Made by a program: the position numbers and the translations under genes. Positions 1 to 6,186 of a DNA stretch of 15,101 nt are shown one piece after another. The DNA comes from Tenericutes bacterium HGW-Tenericutes-5 (GTDB lineage Bacteria > Bacillota_I > Bacilli_A > Izemoplasmatales > Hujiaoplasmataceae). The notes beneath the pieces are model-generated. The model worked only from the letters and a program-made list of their open reading frames with translations. It had not been told where the DNA came from and made no database searches. The stretch spans positions 1 through 15,101 of the forward strand of contig PGXI01000019.1 in NCBI GenBank assembly GCA_002839125.1, in the 5' to 3' direction. Position 1 is the first letter of the stretch. Each line of letters starts with the position of its first letter.

Positions 1-661
1 GTCCTACGAGTAGAACGCCCTTAGGAATTCTCGCTCCTAAATCCATATATTTCTTTGGATTTTTCAAGAAGTCGATAATTTCTTTTAATTCTTCTTTTTC
101 TTCATCAGCACCAGCTACATCATTAAAAGTAGTAGTTTGGTTTTTACTTACTTGGGCTCTTGATTTACCAAAATCAAAAGCTTGCTTATTAGCATTTGTT
201 CCTCCACGCATCATAACGACGAGCATTACAACAACACCAGCAACCAAGATAATTGGGAATATAATATTCAATAAATTATAAGTTGCACCATGTTGAAAAT
301 CGTAAGTTACATCATTTAGATTTGAAGAGTCATTATTGAGTTGGTAAATGATAGCTCTCGCTTCATCAAGTTCTGCATCATTAGCAAAATAGGTTATATA
401 ATTTTGTTCATCTAATAATTGTCCAGATACTTTATAAGCTCGATAGTTTGTTTCACCAGCTAAAGGTGTGACCTCGACAGAAGTAATACCTCCATCTTCT
501 AATAAACTGATGAAAAGTGAATTGTCTAGTTCCTCAGGTCCGTTCGCATTTCCAAAACTATAGAAAATTGAAATGACCAAGATAACCAACAAAACTATCA
601 TTATGAATCGCGTCGAGCGATTATTCATTTGTTTGTTTTGGGGATTCTTAGCAACAGCCAT
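1..661 (-). CDS. ftsH: ATP-dependent zinc metalloprotease FtsH, N-terminal 220 residues (cut by window start)
   Basis: FtsH is a membrane-anchored AAA+ protease that degrades misfolded membrane proteins and some regulators. Translating the minus strand from the ATG at 661-659 gives 220 complete codons before the window edge. Visible are a basic N-terminus, a first membrane helix at about residues 19-37, an extracytoplasmic segment of about 90 residues, and a second helix at about 129-151. Then comes the typical linker with TTTFNDVAG at 176-184, followed by EEKEELKEIIDFLKNPKKY and RIPKGVLLVG at 211-220. The sequence stops just before the expected Walker A GPPGTGKT, so the ATPase core and HEXXH zinc site lie outside. 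An AGGAGG ribosome binding site sits 7 nt upstream of the start. It lies 12 bp downstream of hpt and is probably cotranscribed with tilS and hpt. The start and family are clear; integrity of the rest cannot be judged. Confidence 0.96.
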   Translation of the reverse strand, partial: MAVAKNPQNKQMNNRSTRFIMIVLLVILVISIFYSFGNANGPEELDNSLFISLLEDGGITSVEVTPLAGETNYRAYKVSGQLLDEQNYITYFANDAELDEARAIIYQLNNDSSNLNDVTYDFQHGATYNLLNIIFPIILVAGVVVMLVVMMRGGTNANKQAFDFGKSRAQVSKNQTTTFNDVAGADEEKEELKEIIDFLKNPKKYMDLGARIPKGVLLVG

Positions 662-673
662 ATTCTAGCCTCC

Positions 674-1216
674 TTATTTATTATAAACTTCCGGTTTTAA
701 AACGCCTATATAAGGCAGATTTCGATACATTTCTTCATAGTCAAGACCAAATCCAACTACGAATTCTTTTGGAATGGTAGATCCGATATATTTTGGTGTG
801 AAATCTTCTTGTCTTCCAGCCGGTTTATCTAAAAGGGTAACAACTTCAACAGTTAATGCCCCGCGATATTTCAATAGATTCTTTACTACATTAATTGTTC
901 TTCCAGTATCAACTATGTCTTCAGCGATTAATACATGTCTTCCTTCAACGGAAACATCTAAGTCCTTAGTGATTTTAACATTACCAGAAGACTCAGTACC
1001 GCCATGATAACTTTGGACACCCATAAGTTCTATTTCACAATAGATATCAATGTGTTTAATCAACTCAGCCATGAATGGTATGCAGCCTTTTAAAAGCCCG
1101 ATAATAATCGGTTTTTTATCATGGTAATCCTCAGTTATTTGGGCACCAAGTTTTTTAGAAATCGCATTAATTTCTTGCTCAGTAACCAAGATTCTTTCGA
1201 TATCTTTTTCTAACAT
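674..1216 (-). CDS. hpt: Hypoxanthine(-guanine) phosphoribosyltransferase
   Basis: This cytosolic purine salvage enzyme transfers the phosphoribosyl group of PRPP to hypoxanthine or guanine, giving IMP or GMP. The 180-residue product has the PRPP-binding signature VLIAEDIVDTGRT at residues 96-108. It also has the flexible-loop SYHGG at 69-73 and the C-terminal FVVGFGLDYEEMYRNLPYIG at 152-171, all typical of bacterial Hpt. I chose the ATG at 1216, because AAAGGA lies about 6 nt upstream and the protein then begins like its homologues. An in-frame ATG 21 bases further upstream would overlap tilS and lacks this site. Only 2 bp separate it from the tilS stop codon, and its ribosome binding site lies inside the end of tilS, suggesting coupled translation. 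The tilS-hpt-ftsH order is common in Firmicutes. Confidence 0.96.
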   Translation of the reverse strand: MLEKDIERILVTEQEINAISKKLGAQITEDYHDKKPIIIGLLKGCIPFMAELIKHIDIYCEIELMGVQSYHGGTESSGNVKITKDLDVSVEGRHVLIAEDIVDTGRTINVVKNLLKYRGALTVEVVTLLDKPAGRQEDFTPKYIGSTIPKEFVVGFGLDYEEMYRNLPYIGVLKPEVYNK

Positions 1217-1218
1217 AA

Positions 1219-2535
1219 TTATCCTTTCTGAACACAAATGTATAGTTCGTTATCTCCAGTTGTTTCTTTTGAATATATACCGGGGATAAATATAATTTCA
1301 CCAGTCTTATCTAGAAAAATAGGTAAAGAGTCGCGCTCTTTTTTTGGTATCTTCTTATCGATAAAAACATCCTTAAGTTTTTTAGTTCCTGACTTAAGTT
1401 TTATCTTGTCACCATCTTGCCTATTTCTCACGCTTAAAGGAAAGATTAAATCTAGATTATTATAACATAATTTGTAAAGAAAACCATAATTTTTGTTTGC
1501 ATTTTTTGTGATGTCAACTAAATATCCATTAGGTAAAGAGATTTCTTTATAATTATCAATCAATTCATTATATTCAATCGGTTGATATTTACTTGTTTGA
1601 AAAACGATATTATCATAGGATTTATAAAGATAAATCTTGTTCTCAATTTCAAATTCAACATGAGGTTTTTCGTTATTAATAAGATTTAAAATATCGAGAA
1701 TATTTTGAAATGATAATTCAACTTTATTATCAGTTAGTCGATTGATAATTCTTTTGATTAACTCAATTTGAATAATTTGTTGATTATTTAGAATATCCTT
1801 AATTTTGATTACGATCTTATCATCGAAAACTAACTTGCTTAAAAAAGCTTCAGAAATGGATTCAATCAATTCATAACTTAATGTTTGATAATAAGAAAAC
1901 TGAGCAAACTTCTCTAAAAATTTTGGATTTTCATTTTCAAGAATTGGAAGAAGATGATGACGGTATCTATTCCTTGTATAATCATCCATATCATTACTTG
2001 GATCATTTTGATAAGGAATAAGGTTTGCTTGTTGATACACTTCAATGTCGCTTCTAGAAACTTGAAGCAGTGGCCTAATAATTTTAATGCCTTTATATTC
2101 AGCTTTTTCTAAAATGCCACGATAACCTTCAAAAGAACTTCCTCTGTTCAATCTCATTAAAATCGTTTCAGCGTTATCATTAGCATTATGAGCAAGAACA
2201 ATTTTGTTAATATTGTTATCTTTTGCAACTTTATAAAAGAAATCATACCTTTTTTTATGAGCATAATCATGAAAATTATCGTCATAATCGCCTTCTAAAC
2301 TTTCCACAAAACAAGGAATATTCAACTCATTTGCTGTTTCAACGACAAAATCGCGGTCATCCTTACTGGAAATCCTTTTTTGATGATCGACATGTGCTAT
2401 ATATAATTTTAGATTCATTTCATTTTTTAATTTTTCGATAATGTCTAACATTACCATAGAATCAATACCGCCACTTAAGGCGAGAAGAAGCGAATCGTTG
2501 TTTTCAATCAATTTTTTATTAAAACCTTTAATCAT
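1219..2535 (-). CDS. tilS: tRNA(Ile)-lysidine synthase TilS
   Basis: TilS attaches lysine to C34 of the tRNA-Ile with a CAU anticodon, using ATP. This changes its decoding from AUG to AUA and its charging from Met to Ile, and the enzyme is normally essential. The 438-residue product carries the N-type PP-loop SGGIDS at residues 21-26. It also has AHVDHQ a little further on, then LAHNANDNAET and RLNRGS in the catalytic domain. The C-terminal part (about 361-438) contains RNRQDGDKIKLKSGTKKLKD and the RDSLPIFLD segment that match the usual TilS C-terminal domain. I placed the start at the ATG at 2535, since AGGAGG lies 7 nt upstream. A longer reading frame beginning at 2595 would run through that site and a hairpin. 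It is the first gene of the minus-strand cluster with hpt and ftsH, and its leader contains a perfect inverted repeat listed separately. Confidence 0.95.
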   Translation of the reverse strand: MIKGFNKKLIENNDSLLLALSGGIDSMVMLDIIEKLKNEMNLKLYIAHVDHQKRISSKDDRDFVVETANELNIPCFVESLEGDYDDNFHDYAHKKRYDFFYKVAKDNNINKIVLAHNANDNAETILMRLNRGSSFEGYRGILEKAEYKGIKIIRPLLQVSRSDIEVYQQANLIPYQNDPSNDMDDYTRNRYRHHLLPILENENPKFLEKFAQFSYYQTLSYELIESISEAFLSKLVFDDKIVIKIKDILNNQQIIQIELIKRIINRLTDNKVELSFQNILDILNLINNEKPHVEFEIENKIYLYKSYDNIVFQTSKYQPIEYNELIDNYKEISLPNGYLVDITKNANKNYGFLYKLCYNNLDLIFPLSVRNRQDGDKIKLKSGTKKLKDVFIDKKIPKKERDSLPIFLDKTGEIIFIPGIYSKETTGDNELYICVQKG

Positions 2536-2560
2536 GAAAATGCCTCCTAGATAATAATAT

Positions 2561-2590
2561 TGAGCATAGAAATATTCGTTTCTATGCTCA
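2561..2590 (-). promoter_or_regulatory. Perfect 12-bp hairpin in the tilS leader
   Basis: The arms 2561-2572 and 2579-2590 are perfect inverted complements (TGAGCATAGAAA and TTTCTATGCTCA) with a 6-nt loop. On the tilS strand the hairpin ends 12 nt before the AGGAGG ribosome binding site. Neither side has a T-run, so it does not look like an intrinsic terminator. It could be an mRNA-stabilising 5' structure, a protein operator or a processing site. The function is unknown. Confidence 0.6.
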
Positions 2591-2636
2591 AACATATAAA
2601 ATAAAAGAGAAAATTTGATTGCATAGATATATTACC

Positions 2637-2655
2637 AAATCTATGTGATAGATTT
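2637..2655. repeat. Short inverted repeat between tilS and maf
   Basis: AAATCTAT (2637-2644) and ATAGATTT (2648-2655) form a perfect 8-bp inverted repeat with a 3-nt spacer. The words CATAGA and TCTATG recur in this intergenic region and in the larger hairpin at 2561-2590. It lies upstream of the maf promoter and in the probable promoter region of tilS, so it may be an operator. No factor can be named, and the region is so AT-rich that chance is possible. Confidence 0.35.
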
Positions 2656-2681
2656 ATGTATTTTTTTATGAAATATAAATA

Positions 2682-2710
2682 TTTTTAAAACTAAATATTT
2701 TTGATATAAT
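2682..2710 (+). promoter_or_regulatory. Promoter of maf
   Basis: TATAAT at 2705-2710 is preceded by TGA, making an extended -10 element. The -35 position (2682-2687, TTTTTA) is weak, as is usual with extended -10 promoters. The distance to the maf start is 21 bp. Confidence 0.65.
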
Positions 2711-2731
2711 AGTTAAAGAAGAGGTGACTAA

Positions 2732-3286
2732 ATGAAACTTATTTTAGCAAGCAATTCTCCCCGTAGACAAGAATTAATAAAACTTCTTGATGTTGAGTAT
2801 GAATCAATTTCTCCTAATATTGAAGAAATCAATGATCCAAGTCTATCTCATGAAGAATTAGTTGTAGATTTAGCTTTTCAAAAAGCTTTAGCTGTATTTA
2901 AAAACCGTAAGGATGATATAGTTTTGGGATTTGATACATTAGTAATTATTGATGATTTAATCCTAGGAAAACCAAAATCAGAAGAAGAGGCAAAACACTT
3001 TTTAGAAATCTTATCCGGCAAAACGCATAAAGTTTTAACTGGTTGTGCGATAATTAAAAAAGGTTATTCTCGTTCGTTCTATACTCAATCCCAAGTAACT
3101 TTTTGGGATTTGACTAGTCAAGAAATTGAGGATTATATCAAAACAAAAGAACCAATGGATAAAGCAGGTGCCTATGGTATTCAAGATCATGGGGCACGTT
3201 TTGTTAAATCAATTTCTGGTGATTATTTTACGATAGTAGGTTTTCCTATATCGAAGGTTTACCAAGAATTAAAGAAGTTAAGATAA
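2732..3286 (+). CDS. maf: Maf family nucleotide pyrophosphatase
   Basis: Maf proteins are cytosolic house-cleaning enzymes that hydrolyse non-canonical nucleoside triphosphates to monophosphate and pyrophosphate. The family also affects septum formation when overproduced in Bacillus. The 184-residue product is full length. It has the substrate-binding SNSPRR at residues 7-12 and the acidic catalytic segment GFDTLVIIDDLILGKP at 66-81, with D68 in the usual position. KEPMDKAGAYGIQ at 139-151 and GDYFTIVGFPIS at 163-174 follow. The segment GFDTLV replaces the more common GADTVV. The motif set leaves open whether it prefers dTTP/UTP or m7GTP, so a substrate subtype should not be assigned. The ATG has GAGGTGA about 5 nt upstream. 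It has its own promoter and converges on the malic enzyme gene, sharing a terminator with it. Confidence 0.94.
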   Translation: MKLILASNSPRRQELIKLLDVEYESISPNIEEINDPSLSHEELVVDLAFQKALAVFKNRKDDIVLGFDTLVIIDDLILGKPKSEEEAKHFLEILSGKTHKVLTGCAIIKKGYSRSFYTQSQVTFWDLTSQEIEDYIKTKEPMDKAGAYGIQDHGARFVKSISGDYFTIVGFPISKVYQELKKLR

Positions 3287-3307
3287 AGCCTAATTTAGGC
3301 TTTTTTT
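3285..3307 (+). terminator. Intrinsic terminator of maf, shared with the convergent malic enzyme gene
   Basis: The arms AAAGCCT (3285-3291) and AGGCTTT (3297-3303) enclose a 5-nt loop, followed by a T-run to 3307. The left arm begins inside the maf stop codon. On the other strand the same stem ends in TTTATCTT and can serve the malic enzyme gene. That gene's stop codon (3295-3297) and last codons lie within the hairpin. Confidence 0.8.
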
Positions 3308-4464
3308 ACTGCGTTGTAAATAGCTTGTGCAATAATTTCAGGAACTCTTTTATCAAAAATATTCGGTAAAATGTTTTCTTCATTTAAATCTTTATCTTCA
3401 ATTAAAGAAGCAAGGGTTTTACAAGCAACCATTTTCATATCGTCAGTAATTGATCTAGCTCTAGCTTTTAATGCGCCTTTCATTAAACCAGGAAAAACTA
3501 ATACATTATTTATCTGGTTTGGAAAATCGCTTCTACCAGTGCCGACAATTCTAGCGCCAGCTTCAATGGCGACATCAGGCATTATTTCGGGTTCAGGGTT
3601 TGCTAATGCAAAAATTATTGCATCAGAAGCCATTGATTCTACCATCTCTTTTTTTAGTATATTTTTTGCAGAAACACCAATAAACACATCAGCGTTTTTA
3701 ATTAAATCACTCAAAGAATCAAAACTTTCGTTAGCAACTACATATTTATTGTCAATCAAACTTTTGACGACTTCATCATATTGATTGTAATCGTTCATAT
3801 TTACATAACCATTTAGGTTATAATTATAAATTCTTTTGGCACCAATTTTGTTTAAAAGTTTGATAACGGCAGACCCTGCAGCTCCGCTACCGGTCACAAC
3901 TATTTTTACTTCATCAATTTTCTTATTAACAATCTTTAAAGCATTTATTAGCGCTGCGGAAACTACTATTGCAGTACCGTGTTGATCATCATGAAATACT
4001 GGGATTTCAAGATCTCTTTGTAACACTTCTTCAATATAGACGCATTTTGGAGCGCTAATATCTTCTAACATTATGCCACTAAAATTTGGCGCAATCATTT
4101 TGACAGTTTTAATAATGTCTTCAGCTTCATAACTATCAACAGCTAAAGGCATTGCTTGAATACCAGAGAATTTGTAAAGTAAAGCCGATTTTCCTTCCAT
4201 GACTGGCAGTGATGCTTCAGGACCGATTTTTCCTAAACCTAGAACTGCAGAACCATCAGTTACGATAGCTACAGTCTTGCCTTTCATAGTGTAGTCATAA
4301 GCTTTACTTTTGTCTTGTGCAATTTCTAAACAAGGTAAAGCTACCCCAGGAGTATAAGCCATTGACAAGTCTTCTTTATTCTCAAGACTTACGTTTGGCA
4401 AAATATCAAGTTTACCAATCTTTTTACGATGTAGATTCAGAACATCTTCTTTAGAATATCCCAT
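3295..4464 (-). CDS. NAD(P)-dependent malic enzyme (decarboxylating), short bacterial type
   Basis: The enzyme oxidatively decarboxylates malate to pyruvate and CO2, producing NAD(P)H. The 389-residue length fits the small single-subunit bacterial type without a phosphotransacetylase domain. AYTPGV includes the catalytic Tyr37, and the active-site Lys92 lies in VMEGKSALL. Metal ligands lie in LEDISAPKC (E134, D135) and FHDDQHGTA (D159, D160). The NAD-binding loop is GSGAAG at 192-197, and ALANPEPE is present near the C-terminus. The cofactor preference (NAD or NADP) cannot be told by eye. The ATG at 4464 is the only start that gives the normal N-terminus, because an in-frame TAA lies at 4488-4486 and the next Met is residue 35. 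It follows only an A-rich stretch; the nearest Shine-Dalgarno is 36 nt upstream. It is transcribed alone from a promoter divergent from rpmE. Confidence 0.93.
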   Translation of the reverse strand: MGYSKEDVLNLHRKKIGKLDILPNVSLENKEDLSMAYTPGVALPCLEIAQDKSKAYDYTMKGKTVAIVTDGSAVLGLGKIGPEASLPVMEGKSALLYKFSGIQAMPLAVDSYEAEDIIKTVKMIAPNFSGIMLEDISAPKCVYIEEVLQRDLEIPVFHDDQHGTAIVVSAALINALKIVNKKIDEVKIVVTGSGAAGSAVIKLLNKIGAKRIYNYNLNGYVNMNDYNQYDEVVKSLIDNKYVVANESFDSLSDLIKNADVFIGVSAKNILKKEMVESMASDAIIFALANPEPEIMPDVAIEAGARIVGTGRSDFPNQINNVLVFPGLMKGALKARARSITDDMKMVACKTLASLIEDKDLNEENILPNIFDKRVPEIIAQAIYNAVKKA

Positions 4465-4500
4465 TTTTTTATTGAATAGATGTAATTAATCTAAACAAAT

Positions 4501-4507
4501 CCTCCTT
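4501..4507 (-). promoter_or_regulatory. Displaced Shine-Dalgarno upstream of the malic enzyme gene
   Basis: AAGGAGG on the minus strand is a near-perfect anti-16S match. It lies 36 nt before the ATG of the malic enzyme gene, with an in-frame stop in between. A TTG 2 nt after it opens a 9-codon reading frame ending 4 nt before the malic enzyme ATG, but that spacing is too short for normal initiation. It may be a leader-peptide site, a ribosome standby site, or a site brought close by folding. Confidence 0.5.
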
Positions 4508-4542
4508 TTTATTAATTTTTCCGCGATTTGTTGTCTTTAAAT

Positions 4543-4551
4543 ATTATATCA
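4543..4551 (-). promoter_or_regulatory. Promoter (-10) of the malic enzyme gene
   Basis: Read on the minus strand, TGATATAAT (4551-4543) is a complete extended -10 element, about 80 bp from the start codon. No good -35 hexamer is seen at the expected distance. Confidence 0.6.
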
Positions 4552-4626
4552 TTTTTTTAACGACATTTAAATCACTACAAAGAAAGCATTTATAAAAAAC
4601 ATTCTTTTTTTGTGACACAATTTTTC

Positions 4627-4655
4627 TTGCATTTTATTTAGGTATTTGATATAAT
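4627..4655 (+). promoter_or_regulatory. Promoter of rpmE
   Basis: TTGCAT at 4627-4632, a 17-bp spacer and TATAAT at 4650-4655 with TGA immediately before it form one of the best sigma-70/sigma-A promoters in the window. Transcription should start near 4662, leaving a leader of roughly 55 nt before rpmE. I see no convincing L31 leader structure there. Confidence 0.75.
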
Positions 4656-4717
4656 ACTTTTGCTTGTAATTGTACTTACTATGATAAAGACAAATTCATG
4701 GCAGAAGGAGAAATGAT

Positions 4718-4939
4718 ATGAAAAAAAATACACACCCAGAATATCATACAGTTACAGTGACTTGTAGTACTTGTGGAAATACATTTGAAACTGGTTCAAC
4801 TAACAAAAATATAAAGGTTGATACATGTTCAAACTGTCATCCTTTCTACACAGGTAAACAAAAATACACTGTAGCAGCTGGTAGAATTGACAAATTCAAC
4901 AAAAAGTATAACATCGCTGAAGAAACAGAAGAAAAATAA
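4718..4939 (+). CDS. rpmE: 50S ribosomal protein L31, zinc-binding type
   Basis: L31 sits on the central protuberance of the large ribosomal subunit and contributes to the bridge between subunits. The 73-residue product has four cysteines in two pairs, C16/C19 and C37/C40. This marks the zinc-binding (C+) form rather than the cysteine-free type B paralogue. The core HPFYTGKQK at 41-49 and the FNKKY segment at 60-64 match the family. The start at 4718 has AAGGAG about 7 nt upstream; a second ATG 5 bases earlier opens only a three-codon frame. It is a single-gene unit with its own promoter and a terminator 10 bp after the stop. The first residues (MKKNTHPEYH) match the usual MKxxIHPxY start with small changes. 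Confidence 0.96.
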   Translation: MKKNTHPEYHTVTVTCSTCGNTFETGSTNKNIKVDTCSNCHPFYTGKQKYTVAAGRIDKFNKKYNIAEETEEK

Positions 4940-4949
4940 TCTGATAAAT

Positions 4950-4975
4950 AAAGCCAAAATCGATTGGCTTTTTTT
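4950..4975 (+). terminator. Intrinsic terminator after rpmE
   Basis: AAAGCCAA (4950-4957) and TTGGCTTT (4964-4971) form a perfect 8-bp stem with a 6-nt loop, followed by T4969-4975. It lies 10 bp after the rpmE stop codon. The right arm overlaps the likely -35 box of the tdk promoter. Confidence 0.85.
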
Positions 4976-4993
4976 ATTTGTTTTTTGTATAAT
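4964..4993 (+). promoter_or_regulatory. Promoter of tdk-tadA
   Basis: TATAAT at 4988-4993 is followed 30 bp later by the tdk start. TTGGCT (4964-4969) lies 18 bp upstream, matches four of six consensus -35 bases, and is part of the rpmE terminator stem. Confidence 0.55.
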
Positions 4994-5023
4994 ATAAATA
5001 AGATTTTAACAAGGAGAAAGCAT

Positions 5024-5626
5024 ATGTATCTAAATCAAAAAGATGGTTGGATTGAAGTAATTACCGGTCCAATGTTTGCCGGAAAAACTGAAGAATTAAT
5101 TAGAAGAGTTAAGCGTTTGGAATATGCTAAACAAAATATTTTAGTGTTTAAACCTCAAATTGACAATCGTTATGCCGATAATGAGGTTGTAAGCCATAAT
5201 CATAATCGTACAAAATCAATTAATATTACTAAAGCTCATGAAATCATTAAATATGTGGATGAATTTACCAACGTGGTCGCAATTGATGAAATCCAATTTC
5301 TTGATGAAGAAGCTGTAGATATTTGCGAATATTTGGCTGATAAGGGTATTAGAGTTATAGTAAGTGGATTAGATAGAAACTTTAGAGGTGAACCATTCTC
5401 ATTTATGCCAAAACTATTAGCTTTAGCTGAATATGTTACGAAATTAAGCGCAATTTGCGTAAAATGCCATACTCCAGCTACGAGAACGCAAAGAATAATT
5501 AATGGTAAACCAGCAAATTATGATGACCCGATTATTTTGGTTGGAGCCGTTGATACTTATGAAGCTAGATGTAGAGAGTGTCATGAAGTACCAAATAAAC
5601 CTAAAAGATTTGATTTCTTAAAATGA
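5024..5626 (+). CDS. tdk: Thymidine kinase (type II)
   Basis: This enzyme phosphorylates thymidine to dTMP with ATP in the pyrimidine salvage route. The 200-residue product has the P-loop GPMFAGKT at residues 15-22. The DEIQF segment at 88-92 includes the catalytic base E89, and GLDRNFRGEPF at 115-125 is part of the thymidine pocket. The structural zinc site consists of C145/C148 and C183/C186. The start at 5024 has AAGGAG 7 nt upstream and gives the usual family N-terminus. A longer reading frame starting at 4964 would begin inside the rpmE terminator and is rejected. Its stop codon overlaps the tadA start (ATGA), so the two genes are almost certainly cotranscribed and translationally coupled. 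Confidence 0.96.
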   Translation: MYLNQKDGWIEVITGPMFAGKTEELIRRVKRLEYAKQNILVFKPQIDNRYADNEVVSHNHNRTKSINITKAHEIIKYVDEFTNVVAIDEIQFLDEEAVDICEYLADKGIRVIVSGLDRNFRGEPFSFMPKLLALAEYVTKLSAICVKCHTPATRTQRIINGKPANYDDPIILVGAVDTYEARCRECHEVPNKPKRFDFLK

Positions 5627-6078
5627 TTAAAGACGAATTATTTATGCTGGAAGCGTTAAAAGAAGCTCAATTAGCATTTGAAAAAAACGAGATTCCAGTC
5701 GGCTGTGTTATAGTGAAAAATGGAGAGATTATTGCTAGATCTCATAACCAAAAAGAAAGTAATCAAAATGTTCTTCACCACGCTGAAATAATCGCAATTA
5801 ATCAAGCGTGTCAAAACCTCAATTCTTGGCGCTTAGACGATTGTGACATCTATGTGACTTTAGAACCTTGTTTAATGTGTATCGGAGCTATAGCGTCTGC
5901 TAGATTTAAAAGGCTAGTTTATGGACCAAGAGACAAGAAATATGAGTCTTTAGATAATATATTAAAAGAATATCTAAAGAACTTTAATCATCAAGTTGAA
6001 GTAGTCCAAGGAGTACTAGAAAAAGAATCCGATGAATTACTAAAATCGTTTTTTAAAAGATTGCGTAATAAAAGTTGA
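5623..6078 (+). CDS. tadA: tRNA-specific adenosine deaminase TadA
   Basis: TadA converts A34 of tRNA-Arg(ACG) to inosine, allowing one tRNA to read CGU, CGC and CGA. The 151-residue product has the cytidine/deoxycytidylate deaminase zinc signature: HAE at residues 53-55 (His53 ligand, Glu55 proton shuttle) and PCLMC at 82-86 (C83 and C86). GPRDKKYESL at 101-110 and the C-terminal SFFKRLR helix favour TadA over cytidine deaminase. The ATG at 5623 overlaps the tdk stop by 4 bases, with no strong ribosome binding site of its own, which fits coupling. It is the last gene of the tdk-tadA unit. No separate terminator is visible before the pyrG promoter, so the pyrG leader hairpin may also stop this transcript. 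Confidence 0.94.
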   Translation: MIKDELFMLEALKEAQLAFEKNEIPVGCVIVKNGEIIARSHNQKESNQNVLHHAEIIAINQACQNLNSWRLDDCDIYVTLEPCLMCIGAIASARFKRLVYGPRDKKYESLDNILKEYLKNFNHQVEVVQGVLEKESDELLKSFFKRLRNKS

Positions 6079-6087
6079 AATAGATGA

Positions 6088-6116
6088 TTGAAAGAAAAAA
6101 TTATATTTGATATAAT
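6088..6116 (+). promoter_or_regulatory. Promoter of pyrG
   Basis: TTGAAA (6088-6093), a 17-bp spacer and TATAAT (6111-6116) preceded by TGA give a near-consensus promoter. The likely start point is around G6123, seven bases after the -10 box, so the RNA would begin GAGCUC. It begins 10 bp after the tadA stop codon. Confidence 0.75.
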
Positions 6117-6131
6117 CTTAAAGAGCTCACT

Positions 6132-6174
6132 AAAAAAAAGGGTTCTCCAAAACGGAGAGCCCTTTTATATTTTT
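6132..6174 (+). terminator. Terminator-like hairpin (putative attenuator) in the pyrG leader
   Basis: GGGTTCTCC (6140-6148) pairs with GGAGAGCCC (6154-6162), with a single U-G wobble and an AAAAC loop. The preceding A-run (6132-6139) can extend the stem against the T-run that starts at 6163. The T-rich tract runs to 6174, directly before the GGAGG of pyrG. Because it lies downstream of the pyrG promoter and upstream of its start codon, it is best read as an attenuator. CTP-sensitive attenuation by such a hairpin is known for Bacillus pyrG; that it works the same way here is an inference. Confidence 0.8.
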
Positions 6175-6186
6175 GGAGGAAATATT

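Noticed and set aside
1237..2441. Several reading frames of 70-80 codons on the plus strand opposite tilS, and similar antisense frames in malic enzyme, pyrG, mnmG, parA and others
   Set aside because: They lie wholly inside well-supported genes, have no ribosome binding sites or recognisable products, and are explained as shadows of the coding strand.
4577..4616. Possible hairpin made of AAAGAA and TTCTTT in the malic enzyme-rpmE intergenic region
   Set aside because: The arms are short, A/T-only apart from one base and separated by a long loop in a very AT-rich stretch, so chance is the simplest explanation.
4711..4720. Three-codon frame (ATG ATA TGA) overlapping the rpmE start
   Set aside because: The Shine-Dalgarno spacing is better for the rpmE ATG at 4718, and such tiny frames arise by chance; no function can be supported.
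4964..5023. Upstream extension of the thymidine kinase coding region
   Set aside because: It would begin inside the rpmE terminator and cross the tdk promoter and ribosome binding site; the ATG at 5024 gives the normal start.
6088..6186. Upstream extension of the pyrG coding region from an in-frame ATG
   Set aside because: The extra 33 codons would start at the promoter -35 box and run through a terminator hairpin. The ATG at 6187 has an ideal GGAGG and gives the standard CTP synthase N-terminus.
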